A stretch of DNA of 16,162 bases from contig URDW01000030.1 of assembly GCA_900546735.1 (NCBI GenBank), positions 1-16,162 on the forward strand, in the 5' to 3' direction. This document shows, one piece after another, positions 5,766-16,144 of this stretch (its first letter is position 1; each line of letters opens with the position of its first letter). Below the pieces are notes generated by a model that saw only the letters and a list, made by a program, of their open reading frames with translations, did not search any database and was not told where the DNA came from. Source of the stretch: an uncultured Oscillospiraceae bacterium (lineage in GTDB: Bacteria; Bacillota; Clostridia; Oscillospirales; Acutalibacteraceae). Both the position numbers and the translations under genes were made by a program.

Positions 5766-7948
5766 TACAGATGCAGCACCCTATCCTTGATCTCCTGCGT
5801 GCGGCCCTGGTTCCAGAACTGCGTGCCGATGTAGCCGCAGGTGCGGCGGGCAACGTTCATTTTGTCCTGGTCGGTATTGCCGCACTTCGGGCACTTCCAG
5901 ATGAGCTTGCCGCTGTCCTCGGTCACGATCTGGATCTCGCCGTCGTAGCCGCAGACCTGGCAGTAGTCGCTCTTGGTGTTCAGCTCGGCATAAATGATGT
6001 TGTCGTAGATATACTTCATGACTTCGAGCACGGCAGGGATGTTGTCCTGCATGTTCGGCACCTCGATATACGAGATGGCGCCGCCGGGCGAAAGCGCCTG
6101 GAACTCGGACTCGAACTTCAGTTTGGTGAACGCGTCGATCTCCTCAAACACCGGCACATGGTACGAGTTGGTGATGTAGGTGCGGTCGGTGATGCCCTCT
6201 ACAATGCCGAAGCGCTTTTGCAGACACTTGGCGAACTTGTAAGTGGTGGATTCGATCGGTGAGCCGTAAATGCTGAAATCGATGTTTTCCTTGGCCTTCC
6301 ACTCTTTGCACTTGTCGTTCATGTGCTTCATGACAGCCAGCGCGAACTCTTTCGGCGGGCCGGAAACGGTGTGGCTGTAGCCGGTCATGTACTTGACGCA
6401 CTCATAGAGGCCGGCATAGCCCAGGCTGATGGTGGAATAGCCGCCGTAGAGCAGCTTGTCGATCTTTTCGCCCTTTTTCAGGCGCGCCAGGGCGCCGTTC
6501 TGCCACAAAATGGGCGCAGCGTCGGACAGCGTGCCCTTTAAACGGTTGTGGCGGCACATCAGCGCGCGGTAGCACAGGTCCAGACGCTCGTCAAAGATCT
6601 GCCAGAAGCGCTCCATGTTGCCCTCAGACGAAAGCGCCACGTCGGGCAGGTTGATGGTGACAACGCCCTGATTGAAACGGCCGTAATACTGCGGCTTGTT
6701 GGTGGCAGGGTCCACATACGGGGTCAGGAACGAGCGGCAGCCCATGCAGGGGTAGCAGTTGCCGTTGCCGTTTTTATCGACCTTATATTCCAGCATTTTC
6801 TTTTCGGAAATATAATCGGGCACCATGCGCTTGGCCGTGCACTTTGCAGCCAGCTCGGTCAGGTACCAGTATTTGCTGTCTTCGCGGACATTGTCCTCTT
6901 CGAGCACATAGATAAGCTTCGGGAATGCCGGGGTGACCCAAACGCCCTTTTCGTTTTTCACACCCTGCATGCGCTGTTTGAGCGTTTCTTCAATGATCAG
7001 GGCAAGGTCGGCCTTTTCCTGCTCGTTTTTGGCCTCGTTCAAATACATGAACACCGTGACGAACGGCGCCTGGCCGTTGGTCGTCAGCAGGGTCACGACC
7101 TGGTACTGGATGGTCTGCACGCCGCGCTTGATCTCGTCAAGCAGGCGCTTTTCAGCGATTTTATTAATGGTTTCCTCCGTGGCGGGCGTGCCGAACATTT
7201 TGGCTTCTTCCGCAACGGACCTGCGGATCTTCTGGCGCGAAATGTCCACAAACGGGGCAAGATGCGTCAGCGAAATGCTTTGGCCGCCGTACTGGTTGGA
7301 GGCGACCTGCGCAATGATCTGCGTGGCGATGTTGCAGGCGGTGGAAAAGCTGTGGGGCTTTTCGATCATCGTTTCGCTGATGACCGTGCCGTTTTGCAGC
7401 ATATCCTCCAGATTGACAAGGTCGCAGTTGTGCATATGCTGAGCGAAATAGTCGGCATCGTGAAAATGGATGATGCCCTGTTCATGCGCCTCCACAATAT
7501 CGGGCGGCAGCAGCAATCTCTTGGTGATGTCCTTGGAAACCTCGCCGGCCATATAGTCGCGCTGCACGCTGTTGACCGTTGGGTTTTTATTGGAATTTTC
7601 CTGCTTGACCTCTTCATTATTGCACTCGATCAGGGAAAGGATCTGGTTGTCGGTCGTGTTGGCCTTGCGCACAAGGGAACGGGTGTAACGGTACTTAACA
7701 TACCGTTTGGCCGTTTCAAAAGCGCCCTTTGCCATGATCTGGTTTTCAACGATGTCCTGAATTTCCTCAACTGAAAAGGCGCGGTTCGCTTTGGAAAGCT
7801 TGAACTCTACATATTCGGCGACCTCGCGGATCTGCGAGTCATTCAGCTCTTTTTTGGTGCCGGCATTGTTGGCTTTGGTAACGGCGGTAACGATTTTGCC
7901 GAGATCAAAATCGACTTCGCTGCCATTGCGCTTGATGATCTTCATCAT
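5765..7948 (-). CDS. nrdD: Anaerobic (class III) ribonucleoside-triphosphate reductase NrdD
   Basis: A 727-residue glycyl-radical enzyme that reduces ribonucleoside triphosphates to dNTPs without oxygen. The N-terminal ATP-cone (about 3-95, starting KIIKRNGSEVDFDLGKI) is the allosteric activity site. The central barrel holds the Cys-rich active-site strand NCYPCMGCRSFLTP. A zinc site of two CxxC pairs, CQVC and CPKC, lies near the end. The glycyl-radical motif RRTCGY places the radical on Gly705, 22 residues from the C-terminus. Two ATG codons stand in tandem (7948 and 7945), and AAGGAAGG upstream suits either. nrdG follows with a one-base overlap. The upstream region is shared with a divergent Crp/Fnr gene and holds operator-like repeats, so expression is probably regulated. 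Confidence 0.98.
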   Translation of the reverse strand: MMKIIKRNGSEVDFDLGKIVTAVTKANNAGTKKELNDSQIREVAEYVEFKLSKANRAFSVEEIQDIVENQIMAKGAFETAKRYVKYRYTRSLVRKANTTDNQILSLIECNNEEVKQENSNKNPTVNSVQRDYMAGEVSKDITKRLLLPPDIVEAHEQGIIHFHDADYFAQHMHNCDLVNLEDMLQNGTVISETMIEKPHSFSTACNIATQIIAQVASNQYGGQSISLTHLAPFVDISRQKIRRSVAEEAKMFGTPATEETINKIAEKRLLDEIKRGVQTIQYQVVTLLTTNGQAPFVTVFMYLNEAKNEQEKADLALIIEETLKQRMQGVKNEKGVWVTPAFPKLIYVLEEDNVREDSKYWYLTELAAKCTAKRMVPDYISEKKMLEYKVDKNGNGNCYPCMGCRSFLTPYVDPATNKPQYYGRFNQGVVTINLPDVALSSEGNMERFWQIFDERLDLCYRALMCRHNRLKGTLSDAAPILWQNGALARLKKGEKIDKLLYGGYSTISLGYAGLYECVKYMTGYSHTVSGPPKEFALAVMKHMNDKCKEWKAKENIDFSIYGSPIESTTYKFAKCLQKRFGIVEGITDRTYITNSYHVPVFEEIDAFTKLKFESEFQALSPGGAISYIEVPNMQDNIPAVLEVMKYIYDNIIYAELNTKSDYCQVCGYDGEIQIVTEDSGKLIWKCPKCGNTDQDKMNVARRTCGYIGTQFWNQGRTQEIKDRVLHL

Positions 7949-7999
7949 ACATCCTTCCTTTCACGGCGCGAAGTGCGCGCGCCGAAACTTTGCTTATAC

Positions 8000-8005
8000 A
8001 TAATA
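8000..8005 (-). promoter_or_regulatory. Candidate -10 element for nrdDG
   Basis: On the minus strand TATTAT (8005-8000) matches 5 of 6 of the -10 consensus. No good -35 sits 16-18 bases upstream. An activator site centred at 8034.5 would be about 41.5 bases from the inferred start near 7993, the standard class II position for FNR/CRP. The start site is assumed, not mapped. Confidence 0.4.
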
Positions 8006-8018
8006 CCAGAGACAAGCG

Positions 8019-8050
8019 CAAAAGTCTGTTGCAAATGCAACAGACTTTTG
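8019..8050. repeat. Perfect 14-bp inverted repeat, candidate Crp/Fnr operator
   Basis: CAAAAGTCTGTTGC (8019-8032) and its exact reverse complement (8037-8050) flank AAAT. The inner part GTTGC-N4-GCAAC has the 5-4-5 geometry of FNR-type sites. It lies between the divergent nrdD and Crp/Fnr genes and overlaps the -35 of the latter. It lacks a following T-tract outside the stem, so a terminator is unlikely. Confidence 0.7.
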
Positions 8051-8057
8051 TTATAAT
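8029..8057 (+). promoter_or_regulatory. Promoter of the Crp/Fnr regulator gene
   Basis: A perfect -10 TATAAT (8052-8057) follows TTGCAA (8029-8034, 4 of 6) at a 17-base spacing. The -35 lies inside the inverted repeat, so binding there would be expected to block transcription. The inferred start is near 8064, with a leader of about 48 bases. Confidence 0.6.
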
Positions 8058-8101
8058 ACAAGATATAGTTGTAAAAGTTTTTAACAAGCAATATATATTG
8101 A
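8058..8101. promoter_or_regulatory. Pair of NrdR-box-like sequences
   Basis: ACAAGATATAGT (8058-8069) matches 11 of 12 positions of the core ACwATATATwGT. A 12-bp perfect palindrome CAATATATATTG (8089-8100) matches 10 of 12 in either of two alignments. The centres are 30 to 32 bases apart, about three helical turns, as is usual for paired NrdR boxes. The consensus is from memory, and AT-rich sequence makes chance matches fairly likely. Confidence 0.4.
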
Positions 8102-8111
8102 GGGTGATTTT

Positions 8112-8711
8112 TTGTACACTTGTGCGCTTTTCAACGGCATAAACGGCGTGGTTGCGCCACTTTTGGCAAAAGAAATGCACTGCACCACTATGGTTTTTGA
8201 AAAAAACGAGCAAATAAAAATTTCCAAAAACCAACTGGGTATTGTGCTTTCCGGCAAAATTTTCGTAATAAGCACCGACGAGGACGGGCGCAGGAGCATC
8301 ATTGAAATTTTGCTGCGCGGCGACGCGCTGGCCAGCGAAATGTTTTATGCCGGTGACCATTATAGCATAGCCAAAACAAAAACAGAAGTACTTTTCGCCG
8401 ACCGCAGCGCGCTTTTTTCACTAAACAACGCCCGCCTGTGCGAAAACGCAGCCGGCCTGCTGCTTGGCGCGGTGCGCCGAAGATACACGCACATAGACAT
8501 TTTAAGCCGAAAAACGACCGAAAAAAAACTGCTGGCCTATTTAAACCAGCAGAGTATCAAACAGGGCGCCCGCCAGATCCGCGTGCCGATGAGCTACAGC
8601 GACCTGGCCGACTACCTTTCGGCCGACCGGTGCGCCATGATGCGCGAACTGAAGAAAATGCAGAAAAACGGCAAGATCCTGGTGGACGGCAAAAGCATCA
8701 CGATCCTGTAA
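8112..8711 (+). CDS. Crp/Fnr-family transcriptional regulator
   Basis: A 199-residue DNA-binding regulator. Residues about 10-115 form the cyclic-nucleotide-binding-type beta-roll (LGIVLSGKIFVIS and GDALASEMF are visible). A long dimer helix (about 112-135) follows, and then a winged helix-turn-helix at about 158-195 (SYSDLADYLSADRCAMMREL). The cAMP-binding Arg-Ser of CRP is not conserved in the cassette. The only cysteines are 4, 24, 110 and 174, so the FNR N-terminal Cys cluster is absent and the signal sensed is unknown. The start is TTG at 8112, with AGGGTGA upstream. No in-frame ATG fits before residue 22. It diverges from nrdD across a shared operator region and converges on pstB with only six bases between stops. 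It may regulate itself and nrdDG (inference). Confidence 0.9.
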   Translation: MYTCALFNGINGVVAPLLAKEMHCTTMVFEKNEQIKISKNQLGIVLSGKIFVISTDEDGRRSIIEILLRGDALASEMFYAGDHYSIAKTKTEVLFADRSALFSLNNARLCENAAGLLLGAVRRRYTHIDILSRKTTEKKLLAYLNQQSIKQGARQIRVPMSYSDLADYLSADRCAMMRELKKMQKNGKILVDGKSITIL

Positions 8712-8717
8712 GCCAAC

Positions 8718-9473
8718 TTATCCGAAGCGTCCGTTCACATAAGCCGCCGTGCGTTCATCGGCAGGCTTTTCAAAAATCCGGGCCGTTTCGCCGCTTTCCA
8801 CGGCTTCGCCGAGCAGGAAAAACGCCGTTTTGTCAGAAATGCGGCGTGCCTGCTGCATGTTGTGGGTGACGATCACGATGGTGTACTTTTCTTTCAGGCG
8901 CAGCACCAGCTGTTCGATCTTATCGGTCGAGAGCGGGTCGAGCGCCGAAGTCGGTTCATCCATTAAAATGACCTGGGGTTCCACGGCCAGGGCGCGCGCA
9001 ATACAAAGGCGCTGCTGCTGACCGCCCGAAATGCCGAGTGCGCTTTTCTTAAGGCGGTCGCGCACCTCGTCCCAAAGCGCCGCGTCGCGCAGGGAGCGCT
9101 CCACGATCTCGTCGAGCTGCTGCTTTTTCTTGATGCCGTGGCAGCGCGGACCGTATGCGATATTGTCGTAAATGCTCATCGGGAACGGGTTTGGCTTTTG
9201 AAAGACCATGCCGGCGTTTTTGCGCAGCAGGTTCAGGTCTTCGACCTGCATGACGTTTTGGCCGTCCAGCAAAATCTCGCCCTCGATACGGCAGCCGGGC
9301 ACCAGGTCGTTCATGCGGTTGATGCACTTAAGCAGCGTGGACTTGCCGCAGCCGGACGGGCCGATCAGCGCCGTGACCTCTTTTTCCTCCATAGATAAGT
9401 TGATGTCCTTCAGCGCCTGGAACGAGCCGTAAAACAAATTCAGGTGCTGAATGCTGATTTTATGTTTATTCAT
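8718..9473 (-). CDS. pstB: Phosphate ABC transporter ATP-binding protein PstB
   Basis: A 251-residue ATPase that powers phosphate import on the inner face of the membrane. Walker A is GPSGCGKST (38-46), the Q-loop [22 protein letters not shown] is diagnostic of PstB, the signature is SGGQQQR (149-155), Walker B is VILMDEP (168-174) and the switch is His204. The length is standard. The ATG overlaps the pstA stop by eight bases. It is the last gene of pstSCAB. No phoU follows. Instead the gene converges on the Crp/Fnr gene with a six-base gap and no terminator hairpin seen. Confidence 0.98.
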   Translation of the reverse strand: MNKHKISIQHLNLFYGSFQALKDINLSMEEKEVTALIGPSGCGKSTLLKCINRMNDLVPGCRIEGEILLDGQNVMQVEDLNLLRKNAGMVFQKPNPFPMSIYDNIAYGPRCHGIKKKQQLDEIVERSLRDAALWDEVRDRLKKSALGISGGQQQRLCIARALAVEPQVILMDEPTSALDPLSTDKIEQLVLRLKEKYTIVIVTHNMQQARRISDKTAFFLLGEAVESGETARIFEKPADERTAAYVNGRFG

Positions 9474-10320
9474 TCTTTTCCGCCTTTTTTACGAGTAGAT
9501 TTGAGAGCATATTAATAACGATCACAATAATGAGCAAAACAACGGCGGCCGCATAGGCCTCGTCCATATAAAGCCCTTCGCTCATCAGCGAATACATGTG
9601 TACGGCGATCGTTCGGCCGGAGGACTGCAGTCCTGCCGCCACTTTTGGAATGGTGCCGGCCGTGTAGATGAGCGCCGCCGTTTCGCCGACGATGCGCCCG
9701 ACCGACAAAATAACGCCGGACATGATGGAGGGCATGGCGCTTTTGAGCACCACTTTAAAAACCGTGCGCAGCTTGCCGGCGCCGAGCGCATAGCTGCCCT
9801 CGCGGTAAGAGGCCGGCACGGCCAGCAGCGCCTCCTGCGAGGTACGCATAATGACCGGCAGCACCATAATGGCCAGAGTCAAAATACCGGCGATCAGGCT
9901 GTTGCCGAAGCGCATGCCGTTCACAAACACAATAAAACCGAACAGACCGTAGACAATGGACGGAATGCCGGCCAGCGTTTCCGCCGCTGTGCCGATCAGT
10001 TTGGAAAAGCGCGAACCGGGTTTGGCGTACTCGACCAGATAGACCGAGGAAAAAATGCCGATGGGCACGGCGATCAGCATCGTCACACCGACAACGATCA
10101 GGGTATTAATGATCGCGGGCAGCATAGAGGCATTTTCGCTTGTGTAGACCGGGGAAAACAGTTCCGGCTTCAGGTTCGGCACGCCTTTGACGACGATGTA
10201 AACGACCATGGCGCCGACGGTGAAAATGCCGAGCGCGCTCAGCAGATAGATCAGAAAACGCACAAACGCTGCGCCGGGATGACGGCGCACATAGCCAAGC
10301 GCTTTTTGCAGACGTTTCAC
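9466..10320 (-). CDS. pstA: Phosphate ABC transporter permease PstA
   Basis: A 284-residue membrane permease with about six hydrophobic segments, the first at about 20-45. The permease loop with GGSY-like [25 protein letters not shown] (about 171-195) is the EAA motif that docks on Pst[20 protein letters not shown] is typical of PstA/PstC. The start is GTG at 10320, and GTGA makes a four-base overlap with the pstC stop. It pairs with PstC to form the phosphate channel. Confidence 0.97.
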   Translation of the reverse strand: MKRLQKALGYVRRHPGAAFVRFLIYLLSALGIFTVGAMVVYIVVKGVPNLKPELFSPVYTSENASMLPAIINTLIVVGVTMLIAVPIGIFSSVYLVEYAKPGSRFSKLIGTAAETLAGIPSIVYGLFGFIVFVNGMRFGNSLIAGILTLAIMVLPVIMRTSQEALLAVPASYREGSYALGAGKLRTVFKVVLKSAMPSIMSGVILSVGRIVGETAALIYTAGTIPKVAAGLQSSGRTIAVHMYSLMSEGLYMDEAYAAAVVLLIIVIVINMLSNLLVKKAEKNE

Positions 10321-11183
10321 TTTTCTTTCGCCCCCCGTTTCAGAAGTGAGAAGGAGAGGTTGATGAGCAGGATGAACACGAACAGCACGGCTGCCGTGGC
10401 CAAAAGTGCTTCACGGTGCAGGTCCGTCGCATAGCCCATCTCCAGAATGATGTTGGAAGTCAGCGTACGCACGCCCGAAAGGACGCTGTCCGGAATGATC
10501 GGCTGGTTGCCGGCGATCATCACGACCGCCATGGTTTCACCGATCGCGCGGCCGACGGCCAGCACGATCCCGGCCAGGATACCGGAGCGCGCCCCGCGTG
10601 ACGCACACATAAAAACAGCCGATTCCTTGGTGGCGCCAAGCGCCAGCGCCCCTTCAAAATAAGCCGGGTCCACCGCGCGCATGGCGCTTTCGCACACGCC
10701 GGTAATGGTCGGCAAAATCATAATGGCCAGAATGATCGCCGCCGTCAACACGCCTTTGCCGTTGGTGCCGAACACGCGCTGCATAATGGGCACAATGACG
10801 ACAAGGCCGAAAAAGCCGTACACAACAGACGGGATGCCGGCCATTAGATCAACGGCATTTTTGGCAAAGGAATAGATTTTTTTCGGGCAGTAATACGCCA
10901 GAAAAACAGCCGAGGCGAGGCCGAGCGGCACACCGATCAGCATAGCCAGACCGCTGACGTAAACGCTGCCGACGATCATTGGGAAAATGCCGTAGACGCC
11001 CGAAGACGGTCGCCACTCCATGCCGAAAATAAAATCGGCAAAACCGATCTCACGAAAGGCAGGCAGACCGCTTGTCAGCACAAAATAACAGATGATGACG
11101 ACACAAAACACGCTGATGCAGGCGCATAGGAAAAACAGCGCCCGCATCAGGATCTCTTTTACATGGTGTTTACTTCTGTGCAT
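10317..11183 (-). CDS. pstC: Phosphate ABC transporter permease PstC
   Basis: A 288-residue permease with about six membrane segments. The first, at about 13-35 (ALFFLCACISVFCVVIICYF), is followed by the PstC marker GMEWRPSSGVYGIFPMIVGS, and later by LMAGIPSVVYGFFGLVVIV. The EAA loop lies near EGALALGATKESAVF. The ATG at 11183 overlaps the end of pstS by 14 bases. A second ATG at 11147 (residue 13) is a possible alternative start. It forms the channel with PstA. Confidence 0.96.
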   Translation of the reverse strand: MHRSKHHVKEILMRALFFLCACISVFCVVIICYFVLTSGLPAFREIGFADFIFGMEWRPSSGVYGIFPMIVGSVYVSGLAMLIGVPLGLASAVFLAYYCPKKIYSFAKNAVDLMAGIPSVVYGFFGLVVIVPIMQRVFGTNGKGVLTAAIILAIMILPTITGVCESAMRAVDPAYFEGALALGATKESAVFMCASRGARSGILAGIVLAVGRAIGETMAVVMIAGNQPIIPDSVLSGVRTLTSNIILEMGYATDLHREALLATAAVLFVFILLINLSFSLLKRGAKEK

Positions 11184-12060
11184 CTGCAGAAAGTTCTTCC
11201 CAGGTAGTCAGCGCGCCGGTGTAAATGCCCTTGACCTGGTCAGAAGTCAGGCCGTTCAGTGCATTTTCCTGATTGACGATGACCGCAATGCCGTCGGTTG
11301 CGATCGTTACGCCGGTCAGGCCGCCGTCGAGCTCGGACTGTTCAAGCGCTCTGGACGCCATGCCGATGTCATACACACCGGACTGCGCCGAAGACATGCC
11401 CACTGTGGAGTCGCTCTGCTGCACGTTGACGGTAACCGAGGTATTGACTTTCTGGTAAGCCTCGGCCAGCTTTTCCATCAGCGGATAGACGGAAGAAGAA
11501 CCGCCGACGGTGACGGAGCCGGAAGCGCCGTTTGTAGCAAACGCACCGCTTGCTTCCACCGGAATATAGCCGTTTTCACTGACAATGGCCTGGCCCTCGT
11601 CGCTCATGATGTAATTCATGAAATCCCGGCCGGCTTCGGAAAGGCCGTCTTTGTAAGCGATGTTGAACGGACGCGCCACTTTGTAGGTGCCGTTTTCAAT
11701 GTTTTCAGCCGTGGCGTCCGCCCCGTCGATCTGCAGCGCCTTTACATCGTCAGAAAGCGAACCGAGCGAAACGTAGCCGATGGCGTTCACATCGCCGTTC
11801 ACCGTAGTCAGCATAACGGAAGTGCTGTTGGTGATTTCCGCCGTCTGGATCGTTTTGTCCACTTTTTCACCATTTTCGTCCTTTTCCTCAATGCCGAACA
11901 GCTCCACAAACGCGCCTCTGGTGCCGGAGCCGTCCTCACGCGTCAGCACATGGATCGCTGTGCCCGACGCACCTGCATCGTCTTTTCCGCTGCTGCAGGC
12001 CGCAAAAACTGCCGTGATGGCGACAACGGCTGCGATCAGGATCACAATGGTTTTCTTCAT
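11170..12060 (-). CDS. pstS: Phosphate-binding lipoprotein PstS, circularly permuted
   Basis: A 296-residue phosphate-binding lipoprotein for the PstCAB importer. Its signal peptide MKKTIVILIAAVVAITAVFAAC ends in lipobox VFAAC, with Cys22 as the lipid anchor. The mature order is reversed relative to classical PstS. The half that normally comes second (about 35-168: IHVLTREDGSGTRGAF, NAIGYVSLGS, MNYIMSDEGQAIV) comes first. The half that normally comes first (about 181-290: GSVTVGGSSSVYPLMEKLAEAY, QQSDSTVGMS, YDIGMASR, VKGIYTGALTTWEEL) comes last. Expected ligands are present in both: Arg41 with Ser45-Gly46-Thr47, the GGSSSV loop (186-191), Ser216 and Asp231. The frame is open 20 codons further upstream, but GGGAGG before the ATG at 12060 fixes the start. 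First gene of pstSCAB. Confidence 0.93.
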   Translation of the reverse strand: MKKTIVILIAAVVAITAVFAACSSGKDDAGASGTAIHVLTREDGSGTRGAFVELFGIEEKDENGEKVDKTIQTAEITNSTSVMLTTVNGDVNAIGYVSLGSLSDDVKALQIDGADATAENIENGTYKVARPFNIAYKDGLSEAGRDFMNYIMSDEGQAIVSENGYIPVEASGAFATNGASGSVTVGGSSSVYPLMEKLAEAYQKVNTSVTVNVQQSDSTVGMSSAQSGVYDIGMASRALEQSELDGGLTGVTIATDGIAVIVNQENALNGLTSDQVKGIYTGALTTWEELSADAQK

Positions 12061-12177
12061 AAAAATTCCTCCCATAAAAACAGATCGTCTAAAAGATACA
12101 CTCTTTAAAGACATGCCCATGATAGCGCCCGCTATTCAAGGAGAAATGAAAGCAAAGTAAAAAAACTGACAAAAAGA

Positions 12178-12215
12178 AACGGCGCTGTGTAAAAAGCATT
12201 TTACACAGCGCCGTT
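12178..12215 (-). terminator. Intrinsic terminator of the dnaK operon
   Basis: A perfect 17-bp stem AACGGCGCTGTGTAAAA (12178-12194) pairs with 12199-12215 around AGCA. On the minus strand it is followed by TCTTTTTGTCAGTTTTTTT. It lies 38 bases past the dnaJ stop. The rest of the gap to pstS (12061-12177) holds the pstS ribosome site, but I saw no convincing promoter or Pho box. Confidence 0.92.
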
Positions 12216-12252
12216 ATTTCAAAAGCGCGTAAACTTTGTTCAGAAAATGTCT

Positions 12253-13404
12253 TTATTTCTTAAATTTCCCGAAAAAGCCCTCTTTTTCCTTTTTCGGCGG
12301 CACATACTCTTTGTCGAACTGGCGCAAAAGCTCTTTCTGCTCTTTGGTCAGCGACGTAGGCACATCCACGACAAAGCGCACGAACTGGTCGGCCCGGCGG
12401 CCGGAACCAAGGCGCTCCATACCCTTGCCTTTCATTTTGAACACATCGCCGTTTTGCGTGCCGGCAGCCACCGGGATCTTTTCATCGCCGTCAAGCGTGT
12501 GCACCATGATGTCGGCGCCGAGCGCTGCCTGCACGAACGAAATGTGCTGCGTCAGCCAAACGTCGTACCCGTCTCGCTCAAAATACGGGTGTTTGCGGAT
12601 GGTGACCACGACTTTCAAGTCGCCGGCCGGGCCGCCGTTCAGGCCGGAATCGCCCTTGCCGCGCACGTTGATGACCTGGCGGTTGTCAATGCCGGCAGGC
12701 ACGTTGACGTCTGCCTTTACACGGCGTCTGACCTTGCCCTTACCGCCGCACTTGTGGCACGGCGAAGAAATGATCTTACCGGTGCCGCCGCAGCGCGAAC
12801 AGGTGCGCTGCGTGCTGATAACGCCGAGCGCACTGCGCGTTTGTACCGTAACGACGCCGCGGCCCTGGCACTCAGGGCAGACGGTAGGCGACGTGCCCTT
12901 TGCCGCACCGGTACCGCCGCATTCAGAGCAGTCTTCCACACGCAGAAATTCAACGGTTTTGCGGCAGCCTTTGGCCGCCTCCTCAAACGTAAGCGTCAGC
13001 GTGGTCTGCAGATCGCGCCCGCGCTGGCGTGCATTCGGGTTACGGCCACCGCTGCCACCGCCGAAAAAGCTGGAGAAAATGTCGCCCAAATCAAAATCGT
13101 CAAACCCAAAGCCACCGCCGAAACCGCCGCCGAATCCGCCGCCGTAGCCGCCCTGGCCCGCGCCGTAATTCGGGTCTACCCCGGCGTGGCCGAACTGGTC
13201 GTAGCGCGCCTTTTTCTGCGGGTCTGAAAGCACCTCGTACGCCTCGTTCACCTCTTTGAACTTGGCCTCGGCTTGCGGATCGTCGGGGTTTAAGTCGGGG
13301 TGATATTTTTTAGCCACCTTGCGGTAGGCTTTTTTGATCTCATCTTCGGAAGCGCTTTTGGATACGCCCAGCACCTCATAATAATCTCGTTTTTCTTCGG
13401 GCAT
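12253..13404 (-). CDS. dnaJ: Chaperone protein DnaJ (Hsp40)
   Basis: A 383-residue type I Hsp40 that delivers unfolded clients to DnaK and stimulates its ATPase. The J domain (about 7-70) has HPD at 35-37. A Gly/Phe linker follows with three GGGF units, then a zinc domain with four CxxCxGxG-type repeats ([32 protein letters not shown]). The C-terminal client-binding part ends in a Lys-rich tail. The length is normal. AAGGAGG nine bases before the ATG supports the start. It is the last gene of hrcA-grpE-dnaK-dnaJ, 69 bases after dnaK. Confidence 0.98.
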   Translation of the reverse strand: MPEEKRDYYEVLGVSKSASEDEIKKAYRKVAKKYHPDLNPDDPQAEAKFKEVNEAYEVLSDPQKKARYDQFGHAGVDPNYGAGQGGYGGGFGGGFGGGFGFDDFDLGDIFSSFFGGGSGGRNPNARQRGRDLQTTLTLTFEEAAKGCRKTVEFLRVEDCSECGGTGAAKGTSPTVCPECQGRGVVTVQTRSALGVISTQRTCSRCGGTGKIISSPCHKCGGKGKVRRRVKADVNVPAGIDNRQVINVRGKGDSGLNGGPAGDLKVVVTIRKHPYFERDGYDVWLTQHISFVQAALGADIMVHTLDGDEKIPVAAGTQNGDVFKMKGKGMERLGSGRRADQFVRFVVDVPTSLTKEQKELLRQFDKEYVPPKKEKEGFFGKFKK

Positions 13405-13442
13405 ATACGCCTGCCTCCTTCCCTTTCACAAAGCACACAAAT

Positions 13443-13465
13443 CGGGCGGCAATACGTGCCGCCCG
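13443..13465 (-). repeat. Hairpin in the dnaK-dnaJ gap
   Basis: A 9-bp perfect GC stem CGGGCGGCA (13443-13451) pairs with TGCCGCCCG (13457-13465). No T-tract follows on the minus strand, so it is more likely an mRNA stability, processing or attenuation element than a full terminator. Confidence 0.5.
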
Positions 13466-13473
13466 GCTGTGGT

Positions 13474-15905
<2,432 letters not shown>

Positions 15906-15916
<11 letters not shown>

Positions 15917-16144
15917 AAGATACGCCCCCCTGCTTTAATAATTTGCCCACGGTCTCACAGATAAAGGAGACGCGGGGAATGATACGGGCATAATCGATTC
16001 GCGTAGAGCCGATCACGCCGAGTGTCGCCCGCTGTGCGCTGCCGTAGCTGAACGAAGCGATCATGGTAACGGTTTTTTTCAGTGCATAGCATGTGTTTTC
16101 GCCGCCGATGAACAGCTCCATCGAAGACCCGCGCTGCGCATAGT
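15906..16144 (-). CDS. hrcA: Heat-inducible repressor HrcA, 3' end only
   Basis: Only the last 79 or so codons are present. The gene runs off the window into the adapter, so the start and the DNA-binding domain are missing. The visible part, YAQRGSSMELFIGGEN, ATLGVIGSTRIDYARII and SFICETVGKLLKQ, matches the HrcA C-terminal domain, in which a GVIGPTRMDY-like motif is diagnostic. HrcA with GroEL represses heat-shock operons at CIRCE. Its place before grpE-dnaK-dnaJ confirms the call. A shorter in-frame ATG at 16121 is internal and not the real start. Confidence 0.93.

Noticed and set aside
6548..7774. Plus-strand open frame of 408 codons opposite nrdD.
   Set aside because: The minus strand encodes a full-length NrdD with all catalytic motifs. 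The antisense frame has no ribosome site or recognisable domain.
8019..8050. The nrdD-crp inverted repeat as a terminator.
   Set aside because: It lies upstream of both divergent genes, and there is no T-tract beyond the stem on either strand.
12061..12120. A 20-codon N-terminal extension of PstS.
   Set aside because: It would bury the signal peptide. GGGAGG lies directly before the ATG at 12060.
13080..13145. Short tandem repeat in dnaJ as a possible CRISPR-like array.
   Set aside because: It encodes the GGGF units of the Gly/Phe linker, with no spacers.
12236..13227. Plus-strand frames rich in Pro and Ala opposite dnaJ.
   Set aside because: They mirror the Gly-rich linker and zinc domain of DnaJ. 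The Pro repeats are antisense of Gly codons.
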